Positions 8,540-20,068 of a stretch of 64,000 bases of DNA are shown here, piece after piece. The stretch's first letter is position 1; every line of letters begins with the position of its first letter. The notes below the pieces were generated by a model. The model had not been told where the DNA came from and searched no databases. It worked only from the letters and a program-made list of their open reading frames with translations. The DNA is from Salinispora mooreana (GTDB taxonomy: Bacteria > Actinomycetota > Actinomycetes > Mycobacteriales > Micromonosporaceae): the NCBI RefSeq assembly GCF_000379065.1, contig NZ_KB900614.1, forward strand, positions 1,324,107 through 1,388,106, written 5' to 3'. The position numbers were made by a program, and so were the translations under genes.

Positions 8540-9606
8540 GCCGCCTTCTCCTTCTGGTTCGCCTGCTCCTTCTGGTTCGCCTGCTTGGCCGCGTACGCGG
8601 CGGCGGCGGCTCGGACCCAGGCACCCTCCCGGTGCGCCCGACGGCGGTGCTCCATCCGCTGCCGGTTACACGGACCCGCTCCCTTGATCACCTGCATCAG
8701 CTCCCCGTAGTCGGGCTGGGTGAAGTCGTAGGCACCGCGTTCTTCGTTCCAGCACAGCGCCGGGTCGGGGAGAGCGAGGCCGAGCACCTCGGCCTGACCC
8801 ACGCACATGTCCACGAACCGCTGGCGCAGCTCGTCGTTGGAGAAGCGCTTGATCTTCCAGTCCATCGACTGGGCGGAGTGGGTGGAGTCGGTGTCCGGCG
8901 GGCCGAACATCGCCAGCGACGGGTACCACCAGCGGTTCACCGAATCCTGAGCCATCTCCCGCTGGGCCGGGGTGCCGTGGGCGAGGGTGTGGAGGATCTC
9001 GTACCCCTGCCGTTGGTGGAACGACTCCTCCTTGCAGATCCGGATCATCGCCCGCGCGTACGGTCCGTACGAGCAGCGGCACAGGGGCACCTGGTTGACG
9101 ATCGCCGCGCCGTCCACCAGCCATCCGATCGTGCCCATGTCGGCCCAGCTGAGAGTCGGGTAGTTGAAGATCGAACTGTACTTCTGCCGGCCCGCCAGCA
9201 GCAGGTCGACCAGCTCGTCCCGGCTGACCCCGAGGGTCTCCGCGGCGGCGTAGAGGTAGAGGCCGTGGCCGGCCTCGTCCTGCACCTTGGCGAGCAGGAT
9301 CGCCTTGCGCCTGAGGGAGGGGGCGCGAGTGATCCAGTTGCCCTCCGGCTGCATCCCGATGATCTCGGAGTGGGCATGCTGGGCGATCTGTCGGATCAGG
9401 GTCGCACGGTACGCCTCCGGCATCCAGTCCCGCGGCTCGACCTTCTGGTCAGCGGCGATGACCTCGGCGAAGTAGGCGGCCGGATTCACACCAGCGGCAC
9501 CGCGCCGCCCGCGCTCGGCCGCCTCCCGCAACGCCGTCTCGGCCGCCTCGACCTCGCCGAGCAGGCCGCCGGACGTGTCGTCGGCGGGAAAGTCATTCCC
9601 ATACAT
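8536..9606 (-). CDS. paaA: phenylacetyl-CoA epoxidase catalytic subunit
   Basis: PaaA carries the di-iron centre that epoxidises phenylacetyl-CoA. Family motifs include [21 protein letters not shown], the ligand segments [13 protein letters not shown] and [14 protein letters not shown], and [19 protein letters not shown] chose the ATG at 9606 ([10 protein letters not shown]); the longer frame to 9711 crosses an operator-like repeat and has no family similarity. The C-terminus ends in a duplicated QANQKE unit. It is the first gene of the operon, with a candidate operator immediately upstream. Confidence 0.95.
   Translation of the reverse strand: MYGNDFPADDTSGGLLGEVEAAETALREAAERGRRGAAGVNPAAYFAEVIAADQKVEPRDWMPEAYRATLIRQIAQHAHSEIIGMQPEGNWITRAPSLRRKAILLAKVQDEAGHGLYLYAAAETLGVSRDELVDLLLAGRQKYSSIFNYPTLSWADMGTIGWLVDGAAIVNQVPLCRCSYGPYARAMIRICKEESFHQRQGYEILHTLAHGTPAQREMAQDSVNRWWYPSLAMFGPPDTDSTHSAQSMDWKIKRFSNDELRQRFVDMCVGQAEVLGLALPDPALCWNEERGAYDFTQPDYGELMQVIKGAGPCNRQRMEHRRRAHREGAWVRAAAAAYAAKQANQKEQANQKEKAA
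8548..8583 (-). repeat. 18-base tandem duplication at the end of paaA
   Basis: The unit CTCCTTCTGGTTCGCCTG occurs twice in a row, encoding [12 protein letters not shown] near the C-terminus of PaaA. Each copy contains the AAGGAG motif; the downstream copy is placed correctly as the paaB ribosome binding site, and the other is a spare. Confidence 0.9.
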
Positions 9607-9953
9607 ACCCCAAGTGTTACAGCTCGGCACCCCAATCTCTAGGGGGTGTAACAGTTTTCCGGCCAAGGGTGGGCCACCCAGACACGGCCACACCGCTATG
9701 AGGCGAGTCACGATTCATCACCAGATAAAGGTAAAAAGCGTGCATCGCCTGCAACTCCCGTCCGTATGACACACCTTCGCCGGGAATGAATCTCGGCGTG
9801 GCACGGATCCAGACGTAGACTTCCCGCGGTCACACCGACCTGCTGCCGGCGATCGTTTACGTAGCCGAGACCACCCCTGCCTCGGCCCGCGCCGATCCCT
9901 CCCCGGCCTTGCGAGCCGGCCCCCTGGCCCCGACATCTGGAGTTCACCCAGTT
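9607..9953. other. divergent intergenic region between paaA and the serine hydrolase pair
   Basis: About 350 bases without a recognisable gene. It must hold the leftward paa promoter and the rightward promoter of the serine hydrolase genes. The first 50 bases beside paaA hold an inverted repeat. The rest is moderately AT-rich around 9710-9750 and shows no further convincing feature. Confidence 0.7.
9615..9653. promoter_or_regulatory. candidate paa operator (nested inverted repeat)
   Basis: TGTTACA (9615-9621) and TGTAACA (9647-9653) form a perfect seven-base inverted repeat, and nested inside are CACCCC (9628-9633) and GGGGTG (9643-9648). The left arm lies 8 bases upstream of the paaA start codon. 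Placement in the 5' region of a catabolic operon suggests a TetR- or GntR-type operator; no such regulator gene is adjacent, so the partner is unknown. It does not resemble the published PaaR sites I recall. Confidence 0.5.
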
Positions 9954-10892
9954 ATGCGTCCCAGATTGCTAGCCATCATGGCGGGCGTCCTCGGAATTGC
10001 TTTGATCATTCCCGCCGCATACGCCCGCCTCGACGATGGCGGCACCGACACCGAGGCGGGCGTCCCCACGCCCGCCCCCTCCGCGCCCCCGCAGCCGACC
10101 CTGGCCGACGCGCCGGTGTCCGTGCCCTTCGAGGGCGAGTTCTTCTCCTGGGCGCTGATGGATCGCCAGACCGACACGATCTCCGGTGCGGAGAACCTCA
10201 CCGACACCAGCTCCACCGAATCGATGATCAAGGTCTGGTTCGCCGCCGACTACCTGAACCAACTCGGTGACGAGTCGCTCTCGACGACGATGCGCGACGC
10301 CATCAGCACCGCGATCCGGGACAGCGACGACGACGCGGCGGAGCGGCTCTACCGGGAGGTCGGCAGGTCGGCCACGATCGATCGGATGATCAGCACCTGC
10401 GGCCTCACCGACACCAAACCCGGCACCGTGCCGGAGTACATCGGGTGGTGGAGCTTCACCCAGATGTCCCCCCGGGACGCGGTCCGACTCGGTGACTGTA
10501 TCGCCGACGGAACGGCCGCCGGGCCGACGTGGACCGAGTTCCTGATGGACGAGATGAGCCAGGTCCGGGGTACGACCGCCGCCGCCGACCAGAACATGCG
10601 CTCCGGAGGCGGCCGCTGGGGGATCATCGACGGCCTACCCGAGTCGATCACGAGCCAGAGTCCGGTCGGGATGAAGAACGGGTGGACGGCGCTGAGCTAC
10701 GACGGCAACTGGCACGTCAACTGCCTCGCGGTGAACGACCAGTGGAGTCTCGCCGTGATGATGCGGTACCCGCGGCAGAGCGGGCTCGACTACGGCGCCC
10801 AGACCTGCGCGAGCGTCGCCACCCAGCTCGTCACCCCGCAGCCCGGCGCCGCCCTGAAGGTGCCGCAGCAGCCGACCGGGGAGGATCGCTGA
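9954..10892 (+). CDS. secreted beta-lactamase-like serine hydrolase
   Basis: The 312-residue product has an N-terminal hydrophobic segment (MRPRLLAIMAGVLGIALIIP) that is a signal peptide or anchor, then a Pro/Ala-rich linker. A class A beta-lactamase-like domain follows with Ser90-Met-Ile-Lys93 (SxxK), SDD at about 124-126 where SDN is usual, and KNG in the place of KTG. Two cysteines (TCGLT and GDCIADG) probably form a disulfide. The substrate could be a peptidoglycan peptide or an ester; a true beta-lactamase is not shown. I chose ATG 9954 just before the hydrophobic segment. It overlaps the next paralogous gene by one base. Confidence 0.75.
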   Translation: MRPRLLAIMAGVLGIALIIPAAYARLDDGGTDTEAGVPTPAPSAPPQPTLADAPVSVPFEGEFFSWALMDRQTDTISGAENLTDTSSTESMIKVWFAADYLNQLGDESLSTTMRDAISTAIRDSDDDAAERLYREVGRSATIDRMISTCGLTDTKPGTVPEYIGWWSFTQMSPRDAVRLGDCIADGTAAGPTWTEFLMDEMSQVRGTTAAADQNMRSGGGRWGIIDGLPESITSQSPVGMKNGWTALSYDGNWHVNCLAVNDQWSLAVMMRYPRQSGLDYGAQTCASVATQLVTPQPGAALKVPQQPTGEDR

Positions 10893-11824
10893 TGGCCGGC
10901 CGACCCGACGCGCGGCAGGGCGGCACCTCGCTGCTCAAGGTGGCCGCGATCACGGCCGTCCTGATCGGTGTCGTGCTGGCCTCCCTCCGCCTGCTACCCG
11001 GGTCACCCTTCGCCTCCGACGCGACGGCCCGGTGGGGAGACAGTCCAGCGCAGGAGCAGTCCGGCGGGCCGGCAGAGCAGGCCCAGCCCACGCCATCGCC
11101 GAGCCCGACCCTCGAGCCGCTGCCCCTCGCGGCGAGCGATCTCACCAACCTGGACATCGACGGCTGGTACGCCTGGAGCGTGCTGGACCGCCGTACCGGT
11201 GAGATCATTGGCTCGGAGAACATGGCCGAGACCAGCACCACGGCTTCGATGATCAAATCTTGGCTCGTCGCCGACTACCTGCGCCGCACGGTGGAGGCCG
11301 GCCGGACCCCGACCGAGGCCGAGCTCGCCGACGCCACCAAGATCATCCGGGATAGTGACAACACCCTCACCCAGGAGTTCTACAACAACCTCGGCAGGTC
11401 CGTCACCATCGAGCGCCTGCTGTCCCGGTGCGAGCTGACCGACAGCAGTGTCGCGGCGGACGGCGGCTGGAGCCGAACCGAGCTGTCCCCGCGGGACACC
11501 GCCCGGCTCGGCGAGTGCATCGCCGACGGCACGGCCGCCGGCCCGGAGTGGACGGACTGGCTCCTCGAGGAGATGCGGTCGGTCCGGGGCGCCGGCGACT
11601 TCGGCATCCGCAAGGCGTTCCAACCGGCGGTCAGCGAGACCATCGCCATCAAGAACGGCTGGGTGGACCGCACCCGTGAGCAGGAGAACCACGTCAACTG
11701 CCTGGCGATCGGCGACACCTGGACAATGGGGGTGATGCTGCGCTACCCGGTCGCGCAGGGCTACCAGTACGGCATGGACAACTGCCAGAAAGTCACCGAG
11801 GCCCTGCTGGCCGAACCGCTCTGA
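10892..11824 (+). CDS. membrane-anchored beta-lactamase-like serine hydrolase (paralogue)
   Basis: This is a paralogue of the preceding gene, sharing blocks such as WSVLDRRTGEIIGSENMAET versus WALMDRQTDTISGAENLTDT and CIADGTAAGP. It keeps SxxK (Ser119-Met-Ile-Lys122), a proper SDN triad element and KNG. An N-terminal hydrophobic segment (residues 16-33) and a Gln/Ser/Pro linker indicate extracytoplasmic location. The ATG overlaps the upstream stop (TGATG), implying coupled translation and probably matched amounts. The pair looks like a local duplication. Confidence 0.75.
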   Translation: MAGRPDARQGGTSLLKVAAITAVLIGVVLASLRLLPGSPFASDATARWGDSPAQEQSGGPAEQAQPTPSPSPTLEPLPLAASDLTNLDIDGWYAWSVLDRRTGEIIGSENMAETSTTASMIKSWLVADYLRRTVEAGRTPTEAELADATKIIRDSDNTLTQEFYNNLGRSVTIERLLSRCELTDSSVAADGGWSRTELSPRDTARLGECIADGTAAGPEWTDWLLEEMRSVRGAGDFGIRKAFQPAVSETIAIKNGWVDRTREQENHVNCLAIGDTWTMGVMLRYPVAQGYQYGMDNCQKVTEALLAEPL

Positions 11825-11878
11825 CCGACGACGCGCGCCGCGAGTTGGTCCGCCGACAGCGCGGGCCAACGTCGTCGG
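11825..11878. terminator. bidirectional hairpin between convergent genes
   Basis: CCGACGACG (11825-11833) pairs with CGTCGTCGG (11870-11878), with an inner GTTGG/CCAAC pairing. It starts right after the stop codon of the second serine hydrolase and lies between it and the convergent mqnA, a typical place for a shared terminator. Confidence 0.6.
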
Positions 11879-15006
<3,128 letters not shown>

Positions 15007-15167
15007 GGCGGCGGCTCCTCCGGGTCGACAGGGTGACCTGGCCGCCCGGCCACCCACGTCGGTACCGGCTGTGCCTCGGCGCGGCGCGAGAGCGCACGGA
15101 TCGACCAGCCTAGCCCGTCCGACCGCTCCCATCGACGGATTTTCGCCGGTGGTCGAACGCTGTGGAC

Positions 15168-15174
15168 AATCAGG
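15168..15174. repeat. left target-site duplication candidate (AATCAGG)
   Basis: The seven bases before the left end of the mobile element are AATCAGG; those after its right end (21624-21630) are ATTCAGG. Six of seven match, as expected for an aged duplication of the 4-8 bases that IS21-family elements generate. Confidence 0.55.
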
Positions 15175-15227
15175 TGACTCTGGCAGGTCGAACCGGCACC
15201 ACATGGGCAGGTTCTTTCGGCACCATT
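15175..15227 (+). repeat. left terminal inverted repeat of the IS21-type element
   Basis: Starts TGACTCTGGCAGGTCGAAC and continues with a second related unit GGCAGGTTCTTTCGGCACCA, a repeated-site layout typical of IS21-family ends. A third related site lies at 15292-15321. The stretch from 15007 to the istB end otherwise holds only the helD 5' region, these repeats and a hairpin. Confidence 0.75.
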
Positions 15228-15468
15228 CGCCGTTGTGGTCGATCTGCTGCCGTCGATGGTTAGCTTCTCCGGGCACCAATCGGCGGGCCTTCATGATCGG
15301 CAACTTGTTTCGGCGCCACCGCCGGACGAGATCCGTTGCTTTGGCGTGTGCGTCGCTGCTTCGAGCTCGGCTAGGGGTTGGTTAGCATCGGGGCAGACCG
15401 GGTTTTTCAGGCTGCGCTCCCGATGCGGTGCCTGGGGGACCCGGGTCTTTATGTCAGGGTGAGACGCG

Positions 15469-15499
15469 GCGGTGCCGGGACGGTTCGTCCCGGCACCGC
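15469..15499. terminator. hairpin terminator after istB
   Basis: A perfect 14-base-pair stem (15469-15482 with 15486-15499) with a three-base loop lies 17 bases past the istB stop on the minus strand. It should end istAB transcription inside the element and shield helD from read-through. Confidence 0.75.
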
Positions 15500-15516
15500 T
15501 GACCGTGGCAGGGCTT

Positions 15517-16363
15517 TCAGCTGCGGTTGCGTTCGAGGGTGGATTGCAGTCGGTAGGAGTCGTTGCCCGTCTCAACGAGGTAGCCGTTGAAGGTGAGCCG
15601 GTCGACGATGGCGGAGCAGAGGCGTTCCTCGGTGAAGGTTTTGTCCCATTCGGAGAAGGGGGCGTTGGAGGCGACGGCGATGGCTTTGCGTTCCTCGCGT
15701 TCGGTGAAGATCTGGAACAGCAGTTTCGCGCCGGTGCGGTCGAGGTTGAGATATCCAAATTCGTCGAGGCAGAGCAGGTCGGGCTTGGGGTTGCACAGCC
15801 AGGTGGTCGTAGCGGGAGTAGCGGTAGATGGTCTTGGACAGGCGCTTCTCGTTGTGGGCTTCGGCGAGTTCGTTGACGAGGTTCGCGGTGGTGGTGTAGC
15901 GGACCTTGAGGCCGTGTTCGGCGATGGCGGTGCCGATGCCGATGAGCAGGTGGCTCTTGCCGGTGCCGGAGTTGCCGACCAAGACCAGGGGTGCGCCGGC
16001 TCGGACCCAGGCGGGGTTGGCGAGGTTGTTGACGTAGACGGCGTCGACCTGGGGGTTCTTGTCGTAGTCGAAGTCCTCCAGGCGTTTGGGCCGGTGGAAC
16101 GCGGCGTGACGGACCAGGCGTTGTCTGCGCCGCTCGTCGCGGTCGGCGATCTCGGCGCGCAGTAGGTCGAGCAGGAAGCCCTTGTAGTTGGCCCGGTCGC
16201 GCAGGGCCTGTTCGGCGATGTCGGCGAAACGGTCGCGGATGCTGGGCAGGCGCAACTCGGTGCATGCGGTGTCGATGGCGGCGTCGATCGGGTCAATGCC
16301 AGGGGCTGACTGGCGGGGCCTCGGGGTGCGGGACAGTTTGGTGGTGGAAGCGGTCGCGCTCAC
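15517..16363 (-). pseudogene. istB: IS21-family helper ATPase IstB, frameshifted
   Basis: IstB is the AAA+ helper of the IstA transposase. The first frame begins at a GTG at 16363, overlaps the istA stop by four bases, and carries the Walker A motif GNSGTGKSHLL and KTIYRYSRYD. The rest of the family sequence (DLLCLDEFGYLNLDRTGAKLLFQ, Walker B, then ASNAPFSEWDKTF and IVDRLTFNG) is in another frame ending at 15517. Against the usual RYxRxDLLCxDE join there are about 28 extra bases (15778-15805), nine codons plus one, which break the frame between Walker A and B. Unless a +1 frameshift is programmed there, no full IstB is made. Confidence 0.85.
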
Positions 16364-18036
16364 GCGGTTGTGCCTTTCGATCGATGGGACAGCAGTTGGT
16401 CGTAGACGCTCATCGGCGGTGGCTTGTGCTCGGTGCCCGAGGGCAGCCGCCGCGCGTGTAGAGAGATCACCCTCCCCCCGCTGGGAGTTGGCTCGTCGGC
16501 CGGCTCGGCCAGGTCGAGTCCGTCCTCGGTGCCGTCGTCGACGGGTGCCGCAGCGTTCAACGGGTCCGCGACGGTGCCCGCGTCGGCGGCCTTGCGGGCC
16601 TCGATCGCGACCAGCTCGGGACTGCAGGAGCCGGCGTTGACGGTGGCGGTGATCCCGGCTACCAGCGCCGCGTGCGGTAACTGCCGGTGCAGCAGCAGCA
16701 CCTCGATCAACGCCCGAGTGCCCTCGGCCTCGCCGTGTGCGGCGCGGGCGGCGGTCCAGAACGCGTCGTGCACCGAGGTGAACGATCCCTCGGCGCGGGC
16801 TTGCGCCAGCGCCGTTGACCCGGCCAGGGCACCGGGCTTGACCAGCAGGATCTCCAGGTAGTGATCAAGGTCGTCGCGGTGGTCGTAGCGGCGGGACAGC
16901 CGCGGATGCCGGGCAACGACCTTCCGGCCGTCGAACACGAGAACTTCGTTGGCGCGCAGGCTGACCCGGACCTTGCGGTCGATGAACCGGGCCGGCACCG
17001 AGTAGTAGCACTGTCGGACCACGATCCGGGCGTTGCGGCGCACCAGCGGCGTGAGCGTCGTGCCGAGTTCGAAGTCGTCGGCCGGCAGCGGGTGCAGCAG
17101 CGGCACCTCGGCGGCGAAGTTGAAGCCGATGCTGGCCGGCGCGCCGTGCACGTGCCGGGCGTCCTCGGCGGCGTCGATGGCGGCGAGGCGGTCGTTGAGT
17201 TCGGCCAGGGACGCGACCTGTGGGGGCGGGACCAGGTGGTTGCGGCGGAACCGGCCGCCCTCGTGTTCCACCCCGCCCTTCTCGTGGGCACCGTCCTTGC
17301 CGGGCAGGCAATAGAACGCGTGGAAGCCGTAGTGGGAGCGGAACGCGACCCACCGCTGCGACTCGATTCGCCCGCGGCCGAACAGCACCTGTCGCACCGC
17401 CGGTTTCAAGTTGTCGTAGCGGATGTGCCGGGTCGGCACCCCGCCGAGGATCCGGAAGGCCTCGACGTGGCCCTCCATGAACGCTTCCTGGCCCTGCGAG
17501 GCGAACACCCGGTGGACCGCTTTACCGGAGTACGACATCCGCAGCGTGAACAGGTAGCACTTCATCTGCGTGCCGGCCACGACGGCGAACGCCTCGGCGA
17601 AGTCGACCTCCGCCTCCGCACCTGGCGGGTGGATCTGCGGCACCATCCCGTCGAGGTGCCTACGTCCCTCCCGCGTCTCGGCGAGGATCTGCGGCCGACG
17701 CCGGGCCACGTAGTTGCGCACCGCCGAGTACGACGCGTCGGCGAAACCATGCTCGACGGCCAGACGCTGACAGATCCGCTCGATCGTGTGCCGCTGCTTG
17801 CGCGGCCCCACCAGGTCCGAGCGCAGCATCTCGTCCACGACGGCGAGCACCGGAGTCAACACGAGCGGCCGGCCCCGCACCGGACGCTTACGCGGCGGCG
17901 GGACAGCCGACGCGAGCGCCGCCCGGACGGTGCGCCGCGACACATGGTGCCGACGCGCCAACTCCCGCTGCGACATCGACGGATCAGCCCGCCGATCAGC
18001 GCGAATGCGCTCGAAGATTACGACACGCGTGAGCAA
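16360..18036 (-). CDS. istA: IS21-family transposase IstA
   Basis: The 558-residue protein has an N-terminal helix-turn-helix (SQRELARRHHVSRRTVRAAL), then a DDE-type catalytic core with acidic candidates in AEVDFAEAF, RYDNLKPAV and KGGVEHEGG, and a C-terminal Mu-like beta domain (YYSVPARFIDRKVRVSLRANEVLVFDGRKVVARHPR). The start is a TTG at 18036 with GGGAGG upstream. The frame is intact. It ends four bases into istB. It is the transposase of the element bounded at 15175 and 21623. Confidence 0.93.
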   Translation of the reverse strand: MLTRVVIFERIRADRRADPSMSQRELARRHHVSRRTVRAALASAVPPPRKRPVRGRPLVLTPVLAVVDEMLRSDLVGPRKQRHTIERICQRLAVEHGFADASYSAVRNYVARRRPQILAETREGRRHLDGMVPQIHPPGAEAEVDFAEAFAVVAGTQMKCYLFTLRMSYSGKAVHRVFASQGQEAFMEGHVEAFRILGGVPTRHIRYDNLKPAVRQVLFGRGRIESQRWVAFRSHYGFHAFYCLPGKDGAHEKGGVEHEGGRFRRNHLVPPPQVASLAELNDRLAAIDAAEDARHVHGAPASIGFNFAAEVPLLHPLPADDFELGTTLTPLVRRNARIVVRQCYYSVPARFIDRKVRVSLRANEVLVFDGRKVVARHPRLSRRYDHRDDLDHYLEILLVKPGALAGSTALAQARAEGSFTSVHDAFWTAARAAHGEAEGTRALIEVLLLHRQLPHAALVAGITATVNAGSCSPELVAIEARKAADAGTVADPLNAAAPVDDGTEDGLDLAEPADEPTPSGGRVISLHARRLPSGTEHKPPPMSVYDQLLSHRSKGTTA

Positions 18037-18188
18037 CTTGGCCTCCCGATATGACCGAGATCAAGCTAAGCTCACAGATATCGACAAGTCGAGCAAGGCG
18101 GGCATAACGCCCACTCCTGCGTGTCGAGGCCCGGTGTCATCAGGCCGGCGTTCTGCCCCTCGCTGGCCAGGAATGAATCAGTCAGTGG

Positions 18189-18809
18189 CTAGTCCTGTTC
18201 GGCGCGCGCCGCCCGTAGCGCGTGGAAGCGTCGGCGGGTGGGGCTGGCGAACGCGACAAGGCCGATGGCTAGCAGCGTGATGCTGATCGCCCAGGATGTC
18301 GGCTCGGTGTCGTGGCGAGCTGGCCAGTCCAATGCCGCGAGGCCAGAGCCGGTGCCGGCGGCGACCAGGCCGGTGGTGAATAGCGTGGTGGGAATCATCC
18401 AACCCATTGCGAGGCCGAAGGCCGCAGCACCAAGCAGGGAGTAGCCGAGCAGGCCGAGGTAGTTGCGTATAGCGCCGAGTTCGGTGATGTCTCCGATGAT
18501 CGGTTGAGCTGCCCATGCGACGAGCACGGTGCCGATCGAGACGACGGCGGTGAGGTAGAGAAGGTCGTAGAGGTCGACACGCCGCTCGGCGAGGTGCTCC
18601 AGCAGCGGCTGCGTCGACCATGCCGCGGTTGCGGTCAGGTAGGCGGTGATCGCGGGCAGAACCGCAGGCCATGGCAGCGGGATCGGCTGGCTAGCGCCGA
18701 TGAACAGAGGCTGGCCTGAGAGCTCGCGGGAGACGACTGCGATAGCGGCTAGGGCCAGTAGCAGCGGCGCCGTGCGTCGGGACTTCAGCAGCAGACGAAG
18801 ACCGCTCAT
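18189..18809 (-). CDS. multi-spanning membrane protein of passenger ABC cassette
   Basis: A 206-residue protein with about six hydrophobic segments (for example LLLALAAIAVVS, AVLPAITAYLTATAAW, YLTAVVSIGTVLVAWAA, LLGYSLLGAAAFGLAMGWMI and AISITLLAIGLVAFA). No family was recognised. Its ATG at 18809 overlaps the stop of the 420-residue membrane protein by four bases, so it is the third gene of an ABC operon and probably a second permease subunit. It lies inside the IS21-type element, between istA and the right end. Confidence 0.65.
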   Translation of the reverse strand: MSGLRLLLKSRRTAPLLLALAAIAVVSRELSGQPLFIGASQPIPLPWPAVLPAITAYLTATAAWSTQPLLEHLAERRVDLYDLLYLTAVVSIGTVLVAWAAQPIIGDITELGAIRNYLGLLGYSLLGAAAFGLAMGWMIPTTLFTTGLVAAGTGSGLAALDWPARHDTEPTSWAISITLLAIGLVAFASPTRRRFHALRAARAEQD

Positions 18810-20068
18810 GTGAACGACTGCGGCGTCAGGGAGCAGGTGCGGACCGCGTCGGCGTGCGTCGTGAGCCACTGCCGCTGGGCTTCCGGCGTCGAGTTGAAAA
18901 AGCGGGTCTTGGCTTCCTGATGAGCGGCGTCGCGTGGTGTGAACAGTCGCTCATCGCCAGCGGCCCAAGCGACCAGCAGTTGGGCCATGGCGTGAGCTGT
19001 TCTGTCGCGTCGTGGTCCCTGGGCGCAGGCTTCGACACCGAGGGCGCCGACGGCGATGTCAACGCTGGCGCGGTCGTAGTGCTCAGCAGAGGGTGCGTCC
19101 AGGGCATAGGCGATGGCACCAGGCGTAGGCCGACCGCCCACTCCCCGGGGCCGCTGCTCGACCCGGCTGATCGAAAACGGCGTCGAGGACAGCCGTCGGC
19201 TGATCGCCTGTGCCCGCTCGTTGATCGGGTTGAGGCTAGCGGCGAAGGCGGGATGGACACACACCTGCGGTGAGCTGCCCGAACAAGACCAGACGATGTG
19301 GCGGTTCACATCGACGTAGCGGCCGTTCTCGCCGATCACGATAGCGGCGCCGCCGACGGCAAGGGCCAAGGCTGCTCCGACGGACGGGATCACCACCCGA
19401 GCGGAGGACCGCACCTTGACGGCGACCAGCGCCAAGGCCAGCACACCCACGCCGGTGAACCACAGCATCTGCCCCTGCATGGTTGGGGTGTGCGGTGTGC
19501 TGAACGGCAGGATGAGCTCGACGGTGAACGGGAACAACGCATATCCGGTGCCGTATTGCCCCAGGTTCCAGGTGGCCGCCAGGTAGGTAATCAACGCGGC
19601 GGCGAACGGCGTCAATCTGCTCGGCAGTAGCACACCCACGGCGTAGGCGACCGCGACGGCGGCGGCGAGCCCGACGCCGGCCGACCCCAGCCACCACCAG
19701 AAGGGACCGCCCCACGCCGCGGCGGATGCCGTGGCGAACAGCGTCACCGCGGCGACCACGGCATACGCCCCCGAAGCGCATGCCACCAGCACTCCAGCCT
19801 CCACCAAGGGTGCCTGCGCCGGGTCACGTCCGGCCAGCAGCCAGGCATGGCGTACTCCGCGGCGCTGAGACCTGCCTCCCGCCCATGCGGCGACGCCCAC
19901 CGCCAACGGCGCCATCAACATCGGCGCGCTCGTCACCGCACCGGTGGCATACGCCCAGACCATGTCCGTCTCGAGCTGCGCACGGGACATGAACACGCCG
20001 ACCCCTACCAGGACAGGCATACTCCACAGACCCGGCCCGCGACGCAGCTCCACGCGGATCGGAGTCAC
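18806..20068 (-). CDS. ABC transporter membrane protein with large soluble C-terminal domain
   Basis: The 420-residue protein has roughly seven hydrophobic segments within the first 250 residues, for example SAPMLMAPLAVGVAAWAG, VLVACASGAYAVVAAVTLFA, GVGLAAAVAVAYAVGVLL and VGAALALAVGGAAIVIG. A C-terminal region of about 170 mostly polar residues follows, with Cys pairs (VWSCSGSSPQVCVHP). The layout is that of ABC-2-type permeases with an extracytoplasmic domain. It overlaps the ATPase gene by four bases. The substrate is unknown; proximity to a secreted-protein gene suggests export or self-protection. Confidence 0.7.
   Translation of the reverse strand: MTPIRVELRRGPGLWSMPVLVGVGVFMSRAQLETDMVWAYATGAVTSAPMLMAPLAVGVAAWAGGRSQRRGVRHAWLLAGRDPAQAPLVEAGVLVACASGAYAVVAAVTLFATASAAAWGGPFWWWLGSAGVGLAAAVAVAYAVGVLLPSRLTPFAAALITYLAATWNLGQYGTGYALFPFTVELILPFSTPHTPTMQGQMLWFTGVGVLALALVAVKVRSSARVVIPSVGAALALAVGGAAIVIGENGRYVDVNRHIVWSCSGSSPQVCVHPAFAASLNPINERAQAISRRLSSTPFSISRVEQRPRGVGGRPTPGAIAYALDAPSAEHYDRASVDIAVGALGVEACAQGPRRDRTAHAMAQLLVAWAAGDERLFTPRDAAHQEAKTRFFNSTPEAQRQWLTTHADAVRTCSLTPQSFT

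Noticed and set aside
16861..18054. Plus-strand frame of 397 codons opposite istA
   Set aside because: No motif, and it mirrors the codon pattern of istA; a shadow frame of high-GC DNA.
18037..18188. Hidden IS end just upstream of istA
   Set aside because: No copy of GGCAGGTCGAAC or of the second inner motif was found in either orientation.
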